Of a stretch of DNA of 64,000 nt, positions 17,623 to 24,830 are shown in pieces (within the stretch, counting starts at the first letter, position 1; each line of letters starts with the position of its first letter). The position numbers and the translations under genes are program-made. Source of the DNA: VBOC01 sp964512655 (GTDB lineage: Bacteria; Bacteroidota; Ignavibacteria; UBA10030; SZUA-254); contig CAZEJT010000001.1 of NCBI GenBank assembly GCA_964512655.1, forward strand, positions 434,001-498,000. The letters are read 5' to 3'. The notes below the pieces were generated by a model. It saw nothing but the letters and a program-made list of their open reading frames with translations, searched no databases and had not been told where the DNA came from.

Positions 17623-18639
17623 ATGCGAGCTACAATACTGTACGGTCCGCAGGATGTGCGTTTCGAGGAACTCAAGGATCCCAAAATCATAAACCCAACG
17701 GATGCCATCATAAGGATGTCGGCTACGTGCATCTGCGGCTCCGATTTGTGGTCCTATCGGGGCATCAGTCCAATCTCCCAACCGACGCCTTTCGGCCATG
17801 AATACTGCGGCATTGTTGAAGAGGTCGGCAAAGAGGTCAATAACATCAAGCCCGGCCAGTTTGTGGTCGGCTCGTTTGCAACTTCCGACAACACTTGCGT
17901 CATCTGCAAGGATGGCTATCAATCCTCCTGCGTCCACCGTGAGTTCATCAGCGGCGCGCAGGCCAGCCTGTTACGAGTTCCTCATGCTGATGGCACGCTG
18001 GTAGCCACACAGGAGCTGCCTCCCAATGAACTAATACCGAGTCTGCTTGCAACATCCGATGTCCTGGGCACAGGTTGGTTTGCGGCAGATGCAGCAAACG
18101 TGAAGCCGGGTACGACGGTTGTCGTCGTCGGTGATGGCGCAGTCGGTCTTCTTGCTGTGCTTTCAGCCAAGCAGATGGGAGCGGGGCGGATCATTGCGAT
18201 GAGCCGCCACGCGTCTCGCCAGAAGCTCGCACGCGAATTTGGCGCTACCGATATAGTCAAAGAGCGAAGTGATGAAGGCATTGCGCGGATCAAGGAACTG
18301 ACGAAAGGCATCGGCGCGGATTCAGTGCTGGAATGTGTGGGAACGCAGGAGTCCATGATGCAGGCGATCAACTCCACTCGCCCCGGCGGGCATGTGAGCT
18401 TTGTAGGTGTGCCTCACGGCGTCTCGCTCGACGGTGAGCACTTGTTCTTCTCTCACGTTCATCTGCACGGCGGGCCCGCACCGGTCCGCCGCTACCTTCC
18501 TCACCTCATCGAGCTGGTCTTGGAGGAAAAGATCAACCCCGGTAAGGTCTTCGATTTGACACTGCCGCTTGAGCAGGTTTCGGAAGGATATCGTGCAATG
18601 GATGAACGGCGCGCCATCAAAACATTGCTGCTTCCGTGA
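17623..18639 (+). CDS. Zinc-dependent alcohol dehydrogenase family protein
   Basis: A 338-residue medium-chain dehydrogenase/reductase. Seen: ATCICGSDLWSYRG (catalytic zinc Cys), FGHEYCGIVEEVG (zinc His/Glu), the shortened structural-zinc cluster CVICKDGYQSSC, and the Rossmann segment VVVVGDGAVGLLAVLSAKQMGA near residue 165. It probably oxidises or reduces alcohols, aldehydes or ketones with NAD(P). The ATG is preceded by AAGGAA. The next gene, an exported hydrolase, begins 37 bp later, so they may be co-transcribed, followed by a tautomerase and an AraC regulator. This grouping is frequent in Bacteroidetes and suggests a catabolic or stress module, though no pathway is evident. Confidence 0.92.
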   Translation: MRATILYGPQDVRFEELKDPKIINPTDAIIRMSATCICGSDLWSYRGISPISQPTPFGHEYCGIVEEVGKEVNNIKPGQFVVGSFATSDNTCVICKDGYQSSCVHREFISGAQASLLRVPHADGTLVATQELPPNELIPSLLATSDVLGTGWFAADAANVKPGTTVVVVGDGAVGLLAVLSAKQMGAGRIIAMSRHASRQKLAREFGATDIVKERSDEGIARIKELTKGIGADSVLECVGTQESMMQAINSTRPGGHVSFVGVPHGVSLDGEHLFFSHVHLHGGPAPVRRYLPHLIELVLEEKINPGKVFDLTLPLEQVSEGYRAMDERRAIKTLLLP

Positions 18640-18676
18640 GACAAGTATTAACAAACAACAAAAAAGGAGATCAGAA

Positions 18677-19735
18677 ATGAAACAGGTAACAGTCTTTGTT
18701 GTTCTGTCCCTTCTGATGGCTGGACAGGCTTTTTCTCAAACAATACAAAGAGAAGAAAGAGATAAAATGAAACAAGCAGCAGAAACAGATCACTACACTT
18801 TTCAATTAAGTGATAAGGTGACAAGGCAAAAAGTGACCTTCACAAATCGTTATGGAATTACATTGACAGGTGATCTATATCTTCCTAAAAATCGTGGAAG
18901 TGCACCACTGTCGGCACTTGCTATTAGCGGTCCTTATGGTGCCGTAAGAGAGCAATCTTCCGGACTGTATGCTCAAAACATGGCGGAGCGTGGTTTTGCC
19001 ACGCTTGCATTTGATCCGTCTTTCACGGGAGAAAGCGGTGGCGAGCCCCGCAATGTATCATCACCTGATATAAACACAGAGGATTTTAGTGCAGCAGTGG
19101 ACTATCTCGGACTACAATCTTTTGTTGATCGAAACCGAATTGGTGTAATCGGCATTTGTGGTTTCGGTGGTTTTAGTCTGAGCGCAACTGCTATGGATAA
19201 ACGCATCAAGGCGGTTGCCACCACGAGTATGTATGATATGTGTCGTGTTATTGGAAAAGGTTGGGAAGACAAAATGACCGATGAAAAGCGTTCAAAAACG
19301 CTTGACCAAATGAGCCAACAACGCTGGATAGATGCAAAAAATGGAACACCTTCTCCTGGGCCTCGTATTAATGCAGAAACGCTAGACGAAAATTCTGGCC
19401 CCATTGCCAGAGAGTATTTTGATTACTACCGCACTCCACGGGGATTTCATAAAAATTCGCCTAACTCAAATGGCTCATGGACAGCTACGAACGCATTTCC
19501 GTTCATGAATTTTCCGTTGCTTACACACATAAATGAAATTTCACCAAGACCTGTCTTAATTGTTGTAGGCGAAAAAGCATTCTCCAGATATTTTGGTGAA
19601 GATGCTTACAAGGCGGCAGCAGAACCAAAAGAGTTGATGGTAATTCCAAACGCAGGTCATGTCGATTTGTATGACAAGGTAAACGTTATTCCTTTTGACA
19701 AGTTAGTAGATTTCTTCAAGAACAATTTGAAATAA
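18677..19735 (+). CDS. Exported alpha/beta hydrolase, dienelactone hydrolase-like
   Basis: A 352-residue protein. The start is the ATG at 18677 (AAAGGAGA upstream), giving a signal peptide MKQVTVFVVLSLLMAGQAFSQ; a longer frame from 18569 overlaps the previous gene and is unlikely. Hydrolase fold: the nucleophile elbow reads GICGFGGF, so the nucleophile position is cysteine as in dienelactone hydrolase and not serine. The histidine lies in IPNAGHVDLYD near the C-terminus. The family (YcjY-like) is widespread, with unclear substrates. More AT-rich than ComM and the core genes. It is followed 33 bp later by a tautomerase. Confidence 0.88.
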   Translation: MKQVTVFVVLSLLMAGQAFSQTIQREERDKMKQAAETDHYTFQLSDKVTRQKVTFTNRYGITLTGDLYLPKNRGSAPLSALAISGPYGAVREQSSGLYAQNMAERGFATLAFDPSFTGESGGEPRNVSSPDINTEDFSAAVDYLGLQSFVDRNRIGVIGICGFGGFSLSATAMDKRIKAVATTSMYDMCRVIGKGWEDKMTDEKRSKTLDQMSQQRWIDAKNGTPSPGPRINAETLDENSGPIAREYFDYYRTPRGFHKNSPNSNGSWTATNAFPFMNFPLLTHINEISPRPVLIVVGEKAFSRYFGEDAYKAAAEPKELMVIPNAGHVDLYDKVNVIPFDKLVDFFKNNLK

Positions 19736-19768
19736 GAATTAGCAGTGTCTTGACATGAAGGCAAGCTT

Positions 19769-20005
19769 ATGCCACACGTGATCGTAAAACTCTGGCCTGG
19801 AAAATCCGAGAAACTGAAAAAGCGGCTCGCTGAAGAAATTTCTAAAGACGTCATGGACATCCTCAACCACGGTGAAGAGTCGATTTCAGTTGCATTCGAG
19901 GAAATCGAAGCATCGGATTGGCTTGAAAAGGTCTACAAACCCGATATTCTGAACAAGATCAACACGATCTACAAGAAACCCGGATATAACCCCGAAGATT
20001 TGTAG
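19769..20005 (+). CDS. 4-oxalocrotonate tautomerase-family protein
   Basis: A 78-residue tautomerase-like protein. MPHVIVKLWPGKSEKLKKRLAE shows the Pro that becomes the N-terminal catalytic base after Met removal, followed by the first helix. The C-terminal NTIYKKPGYNPEDL fits the PptA-like branch. Such enzymes interconvert enols and ketones in aromatic degradation or act promiscuously. It sits between the dienelactone hydrolase-like gene and an AraC-type regulator. The pair hydrolase plus tautomerase is reminiscent of aromatic ring-fission pathways, but no ring-cleaving dioxygenase is present. Confidence 0.88.
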   Translation: MPHVIVKLWPGKSEKLKKRLAEEISKDVMDILNHGEESISVAFEEIEASDWLEKVYKPDILNKINTIYKKPGYNPEDL

Positions 20006-20040
20006 AAGACAATAACTCTTCATAATATTCTGCTGACCAT

Positions 20041-20934
20041 ATGATTCACTTCAAAACAGTTGCTGAACTAGACGAGGCGGACGGATTCCCCCTGCCTGAA
20101 CATCCGCTGTTCAGTCTGAATTTGCTTGATGGACCAACTGCGTTGAAGAAGCCCGTGGAGTTCACGGCCGATTTCTATATTATTTGCTTCAAGAAGGTGA
20201 AATCCGGCGAGCTGTGGTACGGCAAGACGAAATACGACCACGACAGAGGCCACATGTTCTTCATGAGGCCACGGCAGGTACTTTTCGTACGAGATTTACA
20301 ATTTGCGGAAAAAGGATTCGTCATCCATATGCACGAAGATTTCTTGCTCGGGCATCCTCTCTTCAGCGAAATCAAGAAGTACAATTTCTTTGATTATGAA
20401 ACTCATGAGTCCCTTTACCTTTCCCCGCGGGAAAAAGAAATCATGTGGTCGTTGTACTATAAAATGGAGAAAGAGTATCACGACAATCCGGACGAGTTCA
20501 GCAAGTCTATCATTCTCTCGCATCTGGATTCAATGCTGAAGTACGCGCAACGTTTCTACAAGAGACAGTTTATTGATCGAAAAACGTTGACCGGCAAAAC
20601 GGTAACGAAGTTCGATCAGTGTCTGAATGTGTACTTCGAGAATGGCGATGCAGGAGAAAAGGGACTGCCGAGTGTCAGCTACATTGCTTCACAACTAAAT
20701 CTCTCACCAAAATATTTGAGCGATTTGCTGAAGCAGGAAACGGGCAAGACTTCGCTGGAGCTGATCCATCTTCACATGATCTCAGAAGCCAAGAATATGC
20801 TCGTTGCCGGAGATCGAAGCATTTCGGAAATCGCTTACCAGCTTGGCTTCGAGAACCCGCCGTACTTTTCTCGCCTTTTCAAGAAAGAAGTGGGCCTTAG
20901 TCCAAAGGAATTCAAGAACCAGTCATTGAATTGA
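20041..20934 (+). CDS. AraC-family transcriptional regulator
   Basis: A 297-residue regulator. An N-terminal cupin-like sensing domain (about residues 20-150) is followed by two helix-turn-helix units in the last 100 residues: SYIASQLNLSPKYLSDLLKQ and ISEIAYQLGFENPPYFSRLF, then KKEVGLSPKEFKNQ, the classic AraC end. It is encoded just after the ADH, hydrolase and tautomerase genes and is the obvious candidate to control them. Its 3' end overlaps by 12 bp the debris of a convergent HTH gene. Confidence 0.93.
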   Translation: MIHFKTVAELDEADGFPLPEHPLFSLNLLDGPTALKKPVEFTADFYIICFKKVKSGELWYGKTKYDHDRGHMFFMRPRQVLFVRDLQFAEKGFVIHMHEDFLLGHPLFSEIKKYNFFDYETHESLYLSPREKEIMWSLYYKMEKEYHDNPDEFSKSIILSHLDSMLKYAQRFYKRQFIDRKTLTGKTVTKFDQCLNVYFENGDAGEKGLPSVSYIASQLNLSPKYLSDLLKQETGKTSLELIHLHMISEAKNMLVAGDRSISEIAYQLGFENPPYFSRLFKKEVGLSPKEFKNQSLN

Positions 20935-21378
20935 CCCTCTCTCGAGCTCACCAGATTTTATAGCTCCGAGCTGTTTCAGTCTTTTCAGGGCGGCACGGCT
21001 CGGCATTCTTCCTTCCTTTTCCCAATGTGCGACTGTTCCCGGATCTATGCCCAGTTTACGGGCGATCATTTTCATACTAATTCCATTAATTCGTCGATAC
21101 TCCTTGATCTGTGCGCCAATAGTCACAGAAGGACCGGGTGACGGCGTGTATCCTAAAAATTCAAACACTCGGTGCAGGAAGCATAATCGGGGCTGAGTAC
21201 GTCCCTTCTCCTAGTTGGTAACAGTCGAGGTGGTTGCGTTGACTATGCGCGCCACGTCCTTCTGATGCAGCCCGAGGTCGAGCCGACGCAGCCTGATGTG
21301 GTCACCCAAAGTATTGATGTGTTCAGGATAAGCTGGATTACGAGGTTTTCCGGCTCGGAGGGTCAGGTAGTAAAATGG
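20923..21378 (-). pseudogene. Two-domain helix-turn-helix regulator interrupted by an in-frame stop
   Basis: Reading the minus strand from about 21378: FYYLTLRAGKPRNPAYPEH, then LGDHIRLRRLDLGLHQKDVA and STVTN followed by TAG (21213-21211), then EKGRTQP, VFEFLGYTP and the second HTH MKMIARKLGIDPGTVAHWEK, ending at 20923. The frame is continuous on both sides of the TAG, and the missing residue is the Trp expected in TVTNWEK, so a single TGG to TAG change explains it. The 5' end is joined to a ComM fragment and lacks a clear start codon. The downstream half (from 21168) could still be translated as an 81-residue protein with one HTH. Belongs to a family of small XRE-like proteins with duplicated HTH domains. 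Confidence 0.8.
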
Positions 21379-21875
21379 CAACGCAGCCTTGCCCTTGTGG
21401 TTACTTCACTGACCCAGGCCGGGAGTGCACGTGCGCGCCGTTCCAGATTCAAAAGTATATTTCCAAGATTTCAGGACCCCTGCTGGATCGGGTCGATCTG
21501 CACATCGAAGTGCCAGCAGTCAAGTATAAGGACCTGGTGAGCAAGCCGACGGGGGAGACTTCTGTTCAGATTCGCGACCGAGTCATCCATGCGAGGGAAA
21601 TTCAGATGAGGCGATTCATCGGGCACGACGGGCTGTTATGCAACGCGGACATGCAATCGAGGGATGTACAACGGTATTGCAAACTCGACTCTTCGGGTGA
21701 AGAGTTGCTCAAGATGGCAATCACGAAACTGGGATTATCCGCGCGGGCTTACGACCGAATTCTCAAGGTCGCCCGGACGGTCGCAGATCTCTCGACTGCG
21801 CCGTCCATTCGTCCCGAACATGTTAGCGAAGCCATCCAGTATAGAAGTTTGGATAGGAATTTGTCCCAGGTATAG
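21375..21875 (+). pseudogene. C-terminal fragment of a second ComM/YifB gene
   Basis: From nt 21387 the frame aligns without gaps to residues 352-510 of the intact ComM at 15868-17400, with about 75% identity by my own alignment (about 40 differences in about 158 positions). It keeps CPCG, ECTCAPFQ, ISGPLLDRVDLHIEVPAVKY and LGLSARAYDRILKVART. The N-terminal domain, Walker A and Walker B are absent. Differences are mostly conservative, as expected if it descended from a functional gene of a related strain and not from recent local duplication. An ATG at 21375 exists by chance, so a 166-residue product is possible but would lack ATPase function. The break coincides with the start of the convergent HTH debris. 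Confidence 0.85.
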
Positions 21876-21900
21876 AGTAACGCACGTCGCGCTGATTTGG

Positions 21901-21930
21901 CTGATGTCACGGTCCACACCGTGACATCAG
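21901..21930. repeat. REP-like palindrome, family A, 5' flank of the RAYT gene
   Basis: CTGATGTCACGGT, CCAC, ACCGTGACATCAG: perfect 13-bp arms. It lies 36 bp upstream of the RAYT start codon. Confidence 0.88.
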
Positions 21931-21966
21931 CGGGTAAATCGAATTACCTATTCTGCAGCATACATC

Positions 21967-22551
21967 ATGGGTAGGCGCAATCGGACTCTCGACACCGAAT
22001 CGGATACGTACTTCGTCACTACAACCGTAGTCCGCTTCCTTCCGATCTTCCGCTCATTCAGATACTGCGACATTCTCATCCGGAACATCCGGTACTACCA
22101 ACGCAAGTACGACTTTCGAATTCTCGGTTACGTAATCATGCCGAGCCATTTTCACTGGATTGTGCGAATCGATCGACTGCACGGCACACTGTCGGACCTC
22201 ATGCGTGACCTGAAAAAGTATTCAGCATGGGATCTGCTCGACGCTCTGGAGCGAGATCGTCGTCGGGACTTGCTCCGAGAATTCGATGCCTCTGCGATAG
22301 GCAGAAGCGATCAGCGAAGAAAAGTCTGGATGAGCCGATTTGATGATCAAGTGATCCGGAGTCCAGAGATGTTTCATACAAAACTCACGTACATACACGA
22401 GAACCCTGTGAAAGCGAGAATCGTCGCTCATCCAGTGGAGTATTGCTATTCCAGTGCGCGGAATTATCTCTTGAACGATCACTCGGTGCTTGTCGTGGAC
22501 GTGGACGGAGTGACTGGGCTGGAGAGCGTGTCGTCACGGAATGGTCCGTGA
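21967..22551 (+). CDS. REP-associated tyrosine transposase (RAYT, Y1 HUH family)
   Basis: A 194-residue Y1 transposase of the TnpA_REP type. The HUH metal-binding motif is H61-F-H63 in VIMPSHFHWIV, and the catalytic tyrosine is Y142 in KLTYIHENPVKA. SARNYL near the C-terminus is also family-typical. RAYTs nick single-stranded DNA at REP palindromes and are thought to spread REP/REPIN elements while not moving as ordinary insertion sequences. Here the gene is bracketed by two perfect palindromes (21901-21930 and 22528-22557), and its TGA stop (22549-22551) is inside the 3' palindrome. Dispersed copies of the same palindrome occur in nearby intergenic gaps, so the gene is likely or recently active. 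Confidence 0.95.
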   Translation: MGRRNRTLDTESDTYFVTTTVVRFLPIFRSFRYCDILIRNIRYYQRKYDFRILGYVIMPSHFHWIVRIDRLHGTLSDLMRDLKKYSAWDLLDALERDRRRDLLREFDASAIGRSDQRRKVWMSRFDDQVIRSPEMFHTKLTYIHENPVKARIVAHPVEYCYSSARNYLLNDHSVLVVDVDGVTGLESVSSRNGP

Positions 22552-22557
22552 CGACAC
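22528..22557. repeat. REP-like palindrome, family A, 3' flank overlapping the RAYT stop
   Basis: GTGTCGTCACGGA, ATGG, TCCGTGACGACAC: perfect 13-bp arms that contain the final codons and stop of the RAYT gene. Confidence 0.88.
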
Positions 22558-22581
22558 TTTAAGAAACGAGGAACCTCCCGG

Positions 22582-22611
22582 CTGGTGTCACGGTAGGGAC
22601 CGTGACACCAG
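22582..22611. repeat. REP-like palindrome, family A
   Basis: CTGGTGTCACGGT, AGGG, ACCGTGACACCAG: perfect 13-bp arms, 24 bp beyond the RAYT 3' palindrome. Confidence 0.87.
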
Positions 22612-22623
22612 TTCGAAGATGCA

Positions 22624-22644
22624 TTCCGCCGCGGAGCGGCGGAA
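22624..22644. repeat. GC-rich palindrome, family C
   Basis: TTCCGCCGC, GGA, GCGGCGGAA, followed by CGAAGAGGGG, a tail similar to that after the copy at 23206. Confidence 0.7.
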
Positions 22645-22678
22645 CGAAGAGGGGAGGAATTGGAGAGGAGGACGGTAC

Positions 22679-22700
22679 GCCGGCTAAAGCCGGCGCCTAC
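22679..22700. repeat. Repeat family B (GCCGGCTAAAGCCGGC-GCCTAC)
   Basis: A 7-bp inverted repeat around TA with the tail GCCTAC. The same 22 bases occur at 56450-56471, 34 kb away, so it is a dispersed element and not a local terminator. Confidence 0.8.
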
Positions 22701-22704
22701 CCGG

Positions 22705-23130
22705 TCAAGGTTCCCAGAGTTCTATTTTATTCCCTTCGGCGTCCATGACGTGAACAAATTTCCCGTATTCGGACGGTTCAATTTTATCGACAATCGTCAC
22801 CCCATTTTCCCGTAACTTTTTCACGAGTCCTTCAATATTCTGAACCCTGTAATTAATCATATACTCTTTTTTTGAAGGCGCGAAATACTCGCTTCCCCGC
22901 TTGAAGGGGCTCCAATGCATGGATTGTATTTCGTCAGGCCGGTCGACATTTCGAAATTCAAAGCTCACCCCTCCCCAGTTATTGATCTCAAGTCCCAGAT
23001 TCTTCGCATACCATTCTTTGATCTCTTTTGGACTGTCGGAAAAAAAGAAGAGTCCGCCAATTCCGATCACCTTTGGGGTTGTATCGTTTGATGAACCTGT
23101 GTTCTCATTTTTGTTTTTCGATTCTTCCAT
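22705..23130 (-). CDS. VOC-family (glyoxalase/bleomycin resistance-like) protein
   Basis: A 141-residue protein with the paired beta-alpha-beta-beta-beta motifs of the vicinal oxygen chelate fold: GIGGLFFFSDSPKEIKEWYAK, NLGLEINNWGG in the first half and INYRVQNIEGLVKKLRENG, VHVMDAEGNKIELWEP in the second. The final Glu before LWEP is the usual metal ligand. Start chosen at ATG 23130 (MEESKN), which has AAGGG upstream; a frame from 23178 would add 16 unusual residues. AT-rich and flanked by REP elements on both sides, it appears acquired. Substrate unknown. Confidence 0.85.
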   Translation of the reverse strand: MEESKNKNENTGSSNDTTPKVIGIGGLFFFSDSPKEIKEWYAKNLGLEINNWGGVSFEFRNVDRPDEIQSMHWSPFKRGSEYFAPSKKEYMINYRVQNIEGLVKKLRENGVTIVDKIEPSEYGKFVHVMDAEGNKIELWEP

Positions 23131-23172
23131 ATCGTTTATCCCTTGTATTTGTTGTGCGCCCGCCCGTAGGAA

Positions 23173-23374
23173 TTGCATTGTACTGATTACTCCCTTAAAG
23201 CGCTAATCGCCGCCGAGCAGCGGAACGCAGAGGGGGGTAGGAGTGGAGGCGAAGAGGAACAGGTTCCGTGACGTCGAGGCAGCCGGTGTCACGGTGGGGA
23301 CCGTGACACCAGTTTAAGAGTTGCATTATACTGATTACTCCAACAAAGCTCTCTCCGCCGCGGCGCGGCGGAAC
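23173..23374. repeat. Imperfect direct repeat pair with family C palindromes
   Basis: The unit TTGCATTGTACTGATTACTC (23173-23192) followed by AAAGC and the GCCGCC core to CGGAACG (ends near 23226) is repeated at 23321-23374 as TTGCATTATACTGATTACTC with AAAGC and CGGCGGAACG. Offset 148 bp. A family A palindrome lies between the two. Confidence 0.65.
23285..23310. repeat. REP-like palindrome, family A
   Basis: GGTGTCACGGT, GGGG, ACCGTGACACC, with the shared flanks CAGCC and AGTTTA. Confidence 0.86.
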
Positions 23375-23378
23375 GAAC

Positions 23379-24509
23379 TTAGTTCTCCCATCTGCAGGTA
23401 AATCCCCATCCTCCTCCGAGCTCGCTAAGCGCAAGCATCAGCTCGCTCTTCCCCTTCTTCAGGTGCAGGTACACGGCGTCGTCTTCCGGATAGACAATTC
23501 CCAGGAATCCCGGATCGCGGAAGCCCTGTGCACTGCGGCCGCGGAAGAGCGGCTCACCGTTGAGAAATAGTGTTACCTCGTCGCTGTAGCCGATGTAGAG
23601 TTTTCGAACTTGATCGTTATCCGCCTCAATTTCCGTCCGCGCATACACGAGTTTTGTTCCTGGCTGTGGCTTCAGGCGCGTGGAAAAATCGCTTTGAAAC
23701 GTGACGTTTGGATGCGGCGCCTCCCGGTACCGCTGAACGACGAGAATCCCGGGCGGCTCAGCTTCAACATCCTGCCATTTCATGGTGTCTGCTTCCTGCT
23801 TCGCCGGAGGTTGTTCAACATTTCTTGCGAGCGCATCATAGGACGGAGAGAGCGACCACTTTGTAATTGTTCCAGGAGCCATCGGAGGGAGGTGTCTCAC
23901 CCACTGAATATCGGGGGTCGATCTGAATCTGAAATTTGAAAAATACACTGGCCCGGCCAGCGTATAGAGCGCAAGGCCCCCTTTTTGGACTCCGCTTTTT
24001 AGATCGTCCATCACCAGTACCGGGGAAAGTGTGTCACCCACGTACAATTTGGCCTGAGCGCCAGCCACCGCAAGCCGGAGGTGAAACCACCTGTTCATGG
24101 GAATGTCGACGGCTCCCGTGAAGCCCGGCCCATTGAAGAGCTGCCAGTTCCTTCCTGTCCTCAGGACTGGCGTGTACTGCATCGCGTCCGGCAGGCCGGA
24201 TTTATGAGCGCGGAGGTAGACCTCCTCGTAGTTTTCTCCATCGATGTGGAAATCAAAGCCAAAGAATGCGCGTTTGCCGTTCGTAAAAGCGTCGACGTCA
24301 AGGATTCCATCCCTCAGCTCAACGCTCTTCAGTTCTGCCACACCGCTGGTGATGGAAAACCCCTGCCTCCCTTCGAATACTCCCGTCGTTGCCCCTCCGT
24401 AGAGATTCCAGTGAAGTGTATCGGGGGGATATTCTTGCGCAACTGCCGATTGATAGAGCGCGAAACTAAGAACGAGCGAGCCGAGAAGAGACGGAATGCA
24501 GGTTATCAT
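23379..24509 (-). CDS. Secreted protein with a concanavalin A-like (LamG/DUF1080-type) domain
   Basis: A 376-residue exported protein with signal peptide (ITCIPSLLGSLVLSFALYQS, cleavage near AVAQ). Residues about 30-200 have the beta-sandwich pattern of LamG/3-keto-disaccharide hydrolase-like domains: GAFTNGKRAFFGFDFHI-like strands, MNRWFHLRLAVAGAQAKLYVGD and GGLALYTLAGPVYFSNFRF. Residues 240-376 look like a second jelly-roll with FLNGEPLFRGRSAQGFRDPGF and a C-terminal GWGFTCRWE. A carbohydrate-binding role outside the cell is plausible, but no catalytic residues can be named. It stands alone between REP clusters. Confidence 0.65.
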   Translation of the reverse strand: MITCIPSLLGSLVLSFALYQSAVAQEYPPDTLHWNLYGGATTGVFEGRQGFSITSGVAELKSVELRDGILDVDAFTNGKRAFFGFDFHIDGENYEEVYLRAHKSGLPDAMQYTPVLRTGRNWQLFNGPGFTGAVDIPMNRWFHLRLAVAGAQAKLYVGDTLSPVLVMDDLKSGVQKGGLALYTLAGPVYFSNFRFRSTPDIQWVRHLPPMAPGTITKWSLSPSYDALARNVEQPPAKQEADTMKWQDVEAEPPGILVVQRYREAPHPNVTFQSDFSTRLKPQPGTKLVYARTEIEADNDQVRKLYIGYSDEVTLFLNGEPLFRGRSAQGFRDPGFLGIVYPEDDAVYLHLKKGKSELMLALSELGGGWGFTCRWEN

Positions 24510-24552
24510 AATTGTGAGAAGAGGAAAGTTGATTTGAAATTAATGGAAGAGT

Positions 24553-24590
24553 CAGCCGGGTCACGGTATGGAGCGTCACACCAGTGTAAA
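24553..24590. repeat. REP-like palindrome, family A, degenerate
   Basis: CAGCCGGGTCACGGTATGG then AGCGTCACACCAGTGTAAA: the flanks are conserved but the arms carry several changes relative to the copy 130 bp downstream. Confidence 0.7.
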
Positions 24591-24682
24591 TTGATGGAAG
24601 ATTATGCCCAATGCCAGGTGCCCTTTCCTGTACGGGCTCAATTCGTGGAGGTTTCAGTGGTACGCCAGAACGAAGGTCAGCC

Positions 24683-24708
24683 GGTGTCACGGTATGGACC
24701 GTGACACC
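24683..24708. repeat. REP-like palindrome, family A
   Basis: GGTGTCACGGT, ATGG, ACCGTGACACC with CAGCC to the left. Identical in the arms and centre to the copy at 10312. Confidence 0.86.
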
Positions 24709-24830
24709 AGGGTAAAGCGGGCGCCTACGGCACACGGCATCCGCATAGCGCGGGGAATGTGGTGGGAAGCGGATTGCATTTATAGGAACTATTGCGTATT
24801 TTTAAAGTGTTAGTGTATGCAGCCGGCCCG

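Larger units (their letters stand above)
24510..24830. other. Intergenic stretch with two family A palindromes
   Basis: 321 bp between divergent genes. A degenerate palindrome (24553-24590) and a perfect one (24683-24708) are separated by about 100 bp. Part of family B (GGCGCCTACGG) is visible at 24721-24731. No gene seen; promoters for the flanking genes must lie here but I cannot fix their boxes. Confidence 0.55.
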
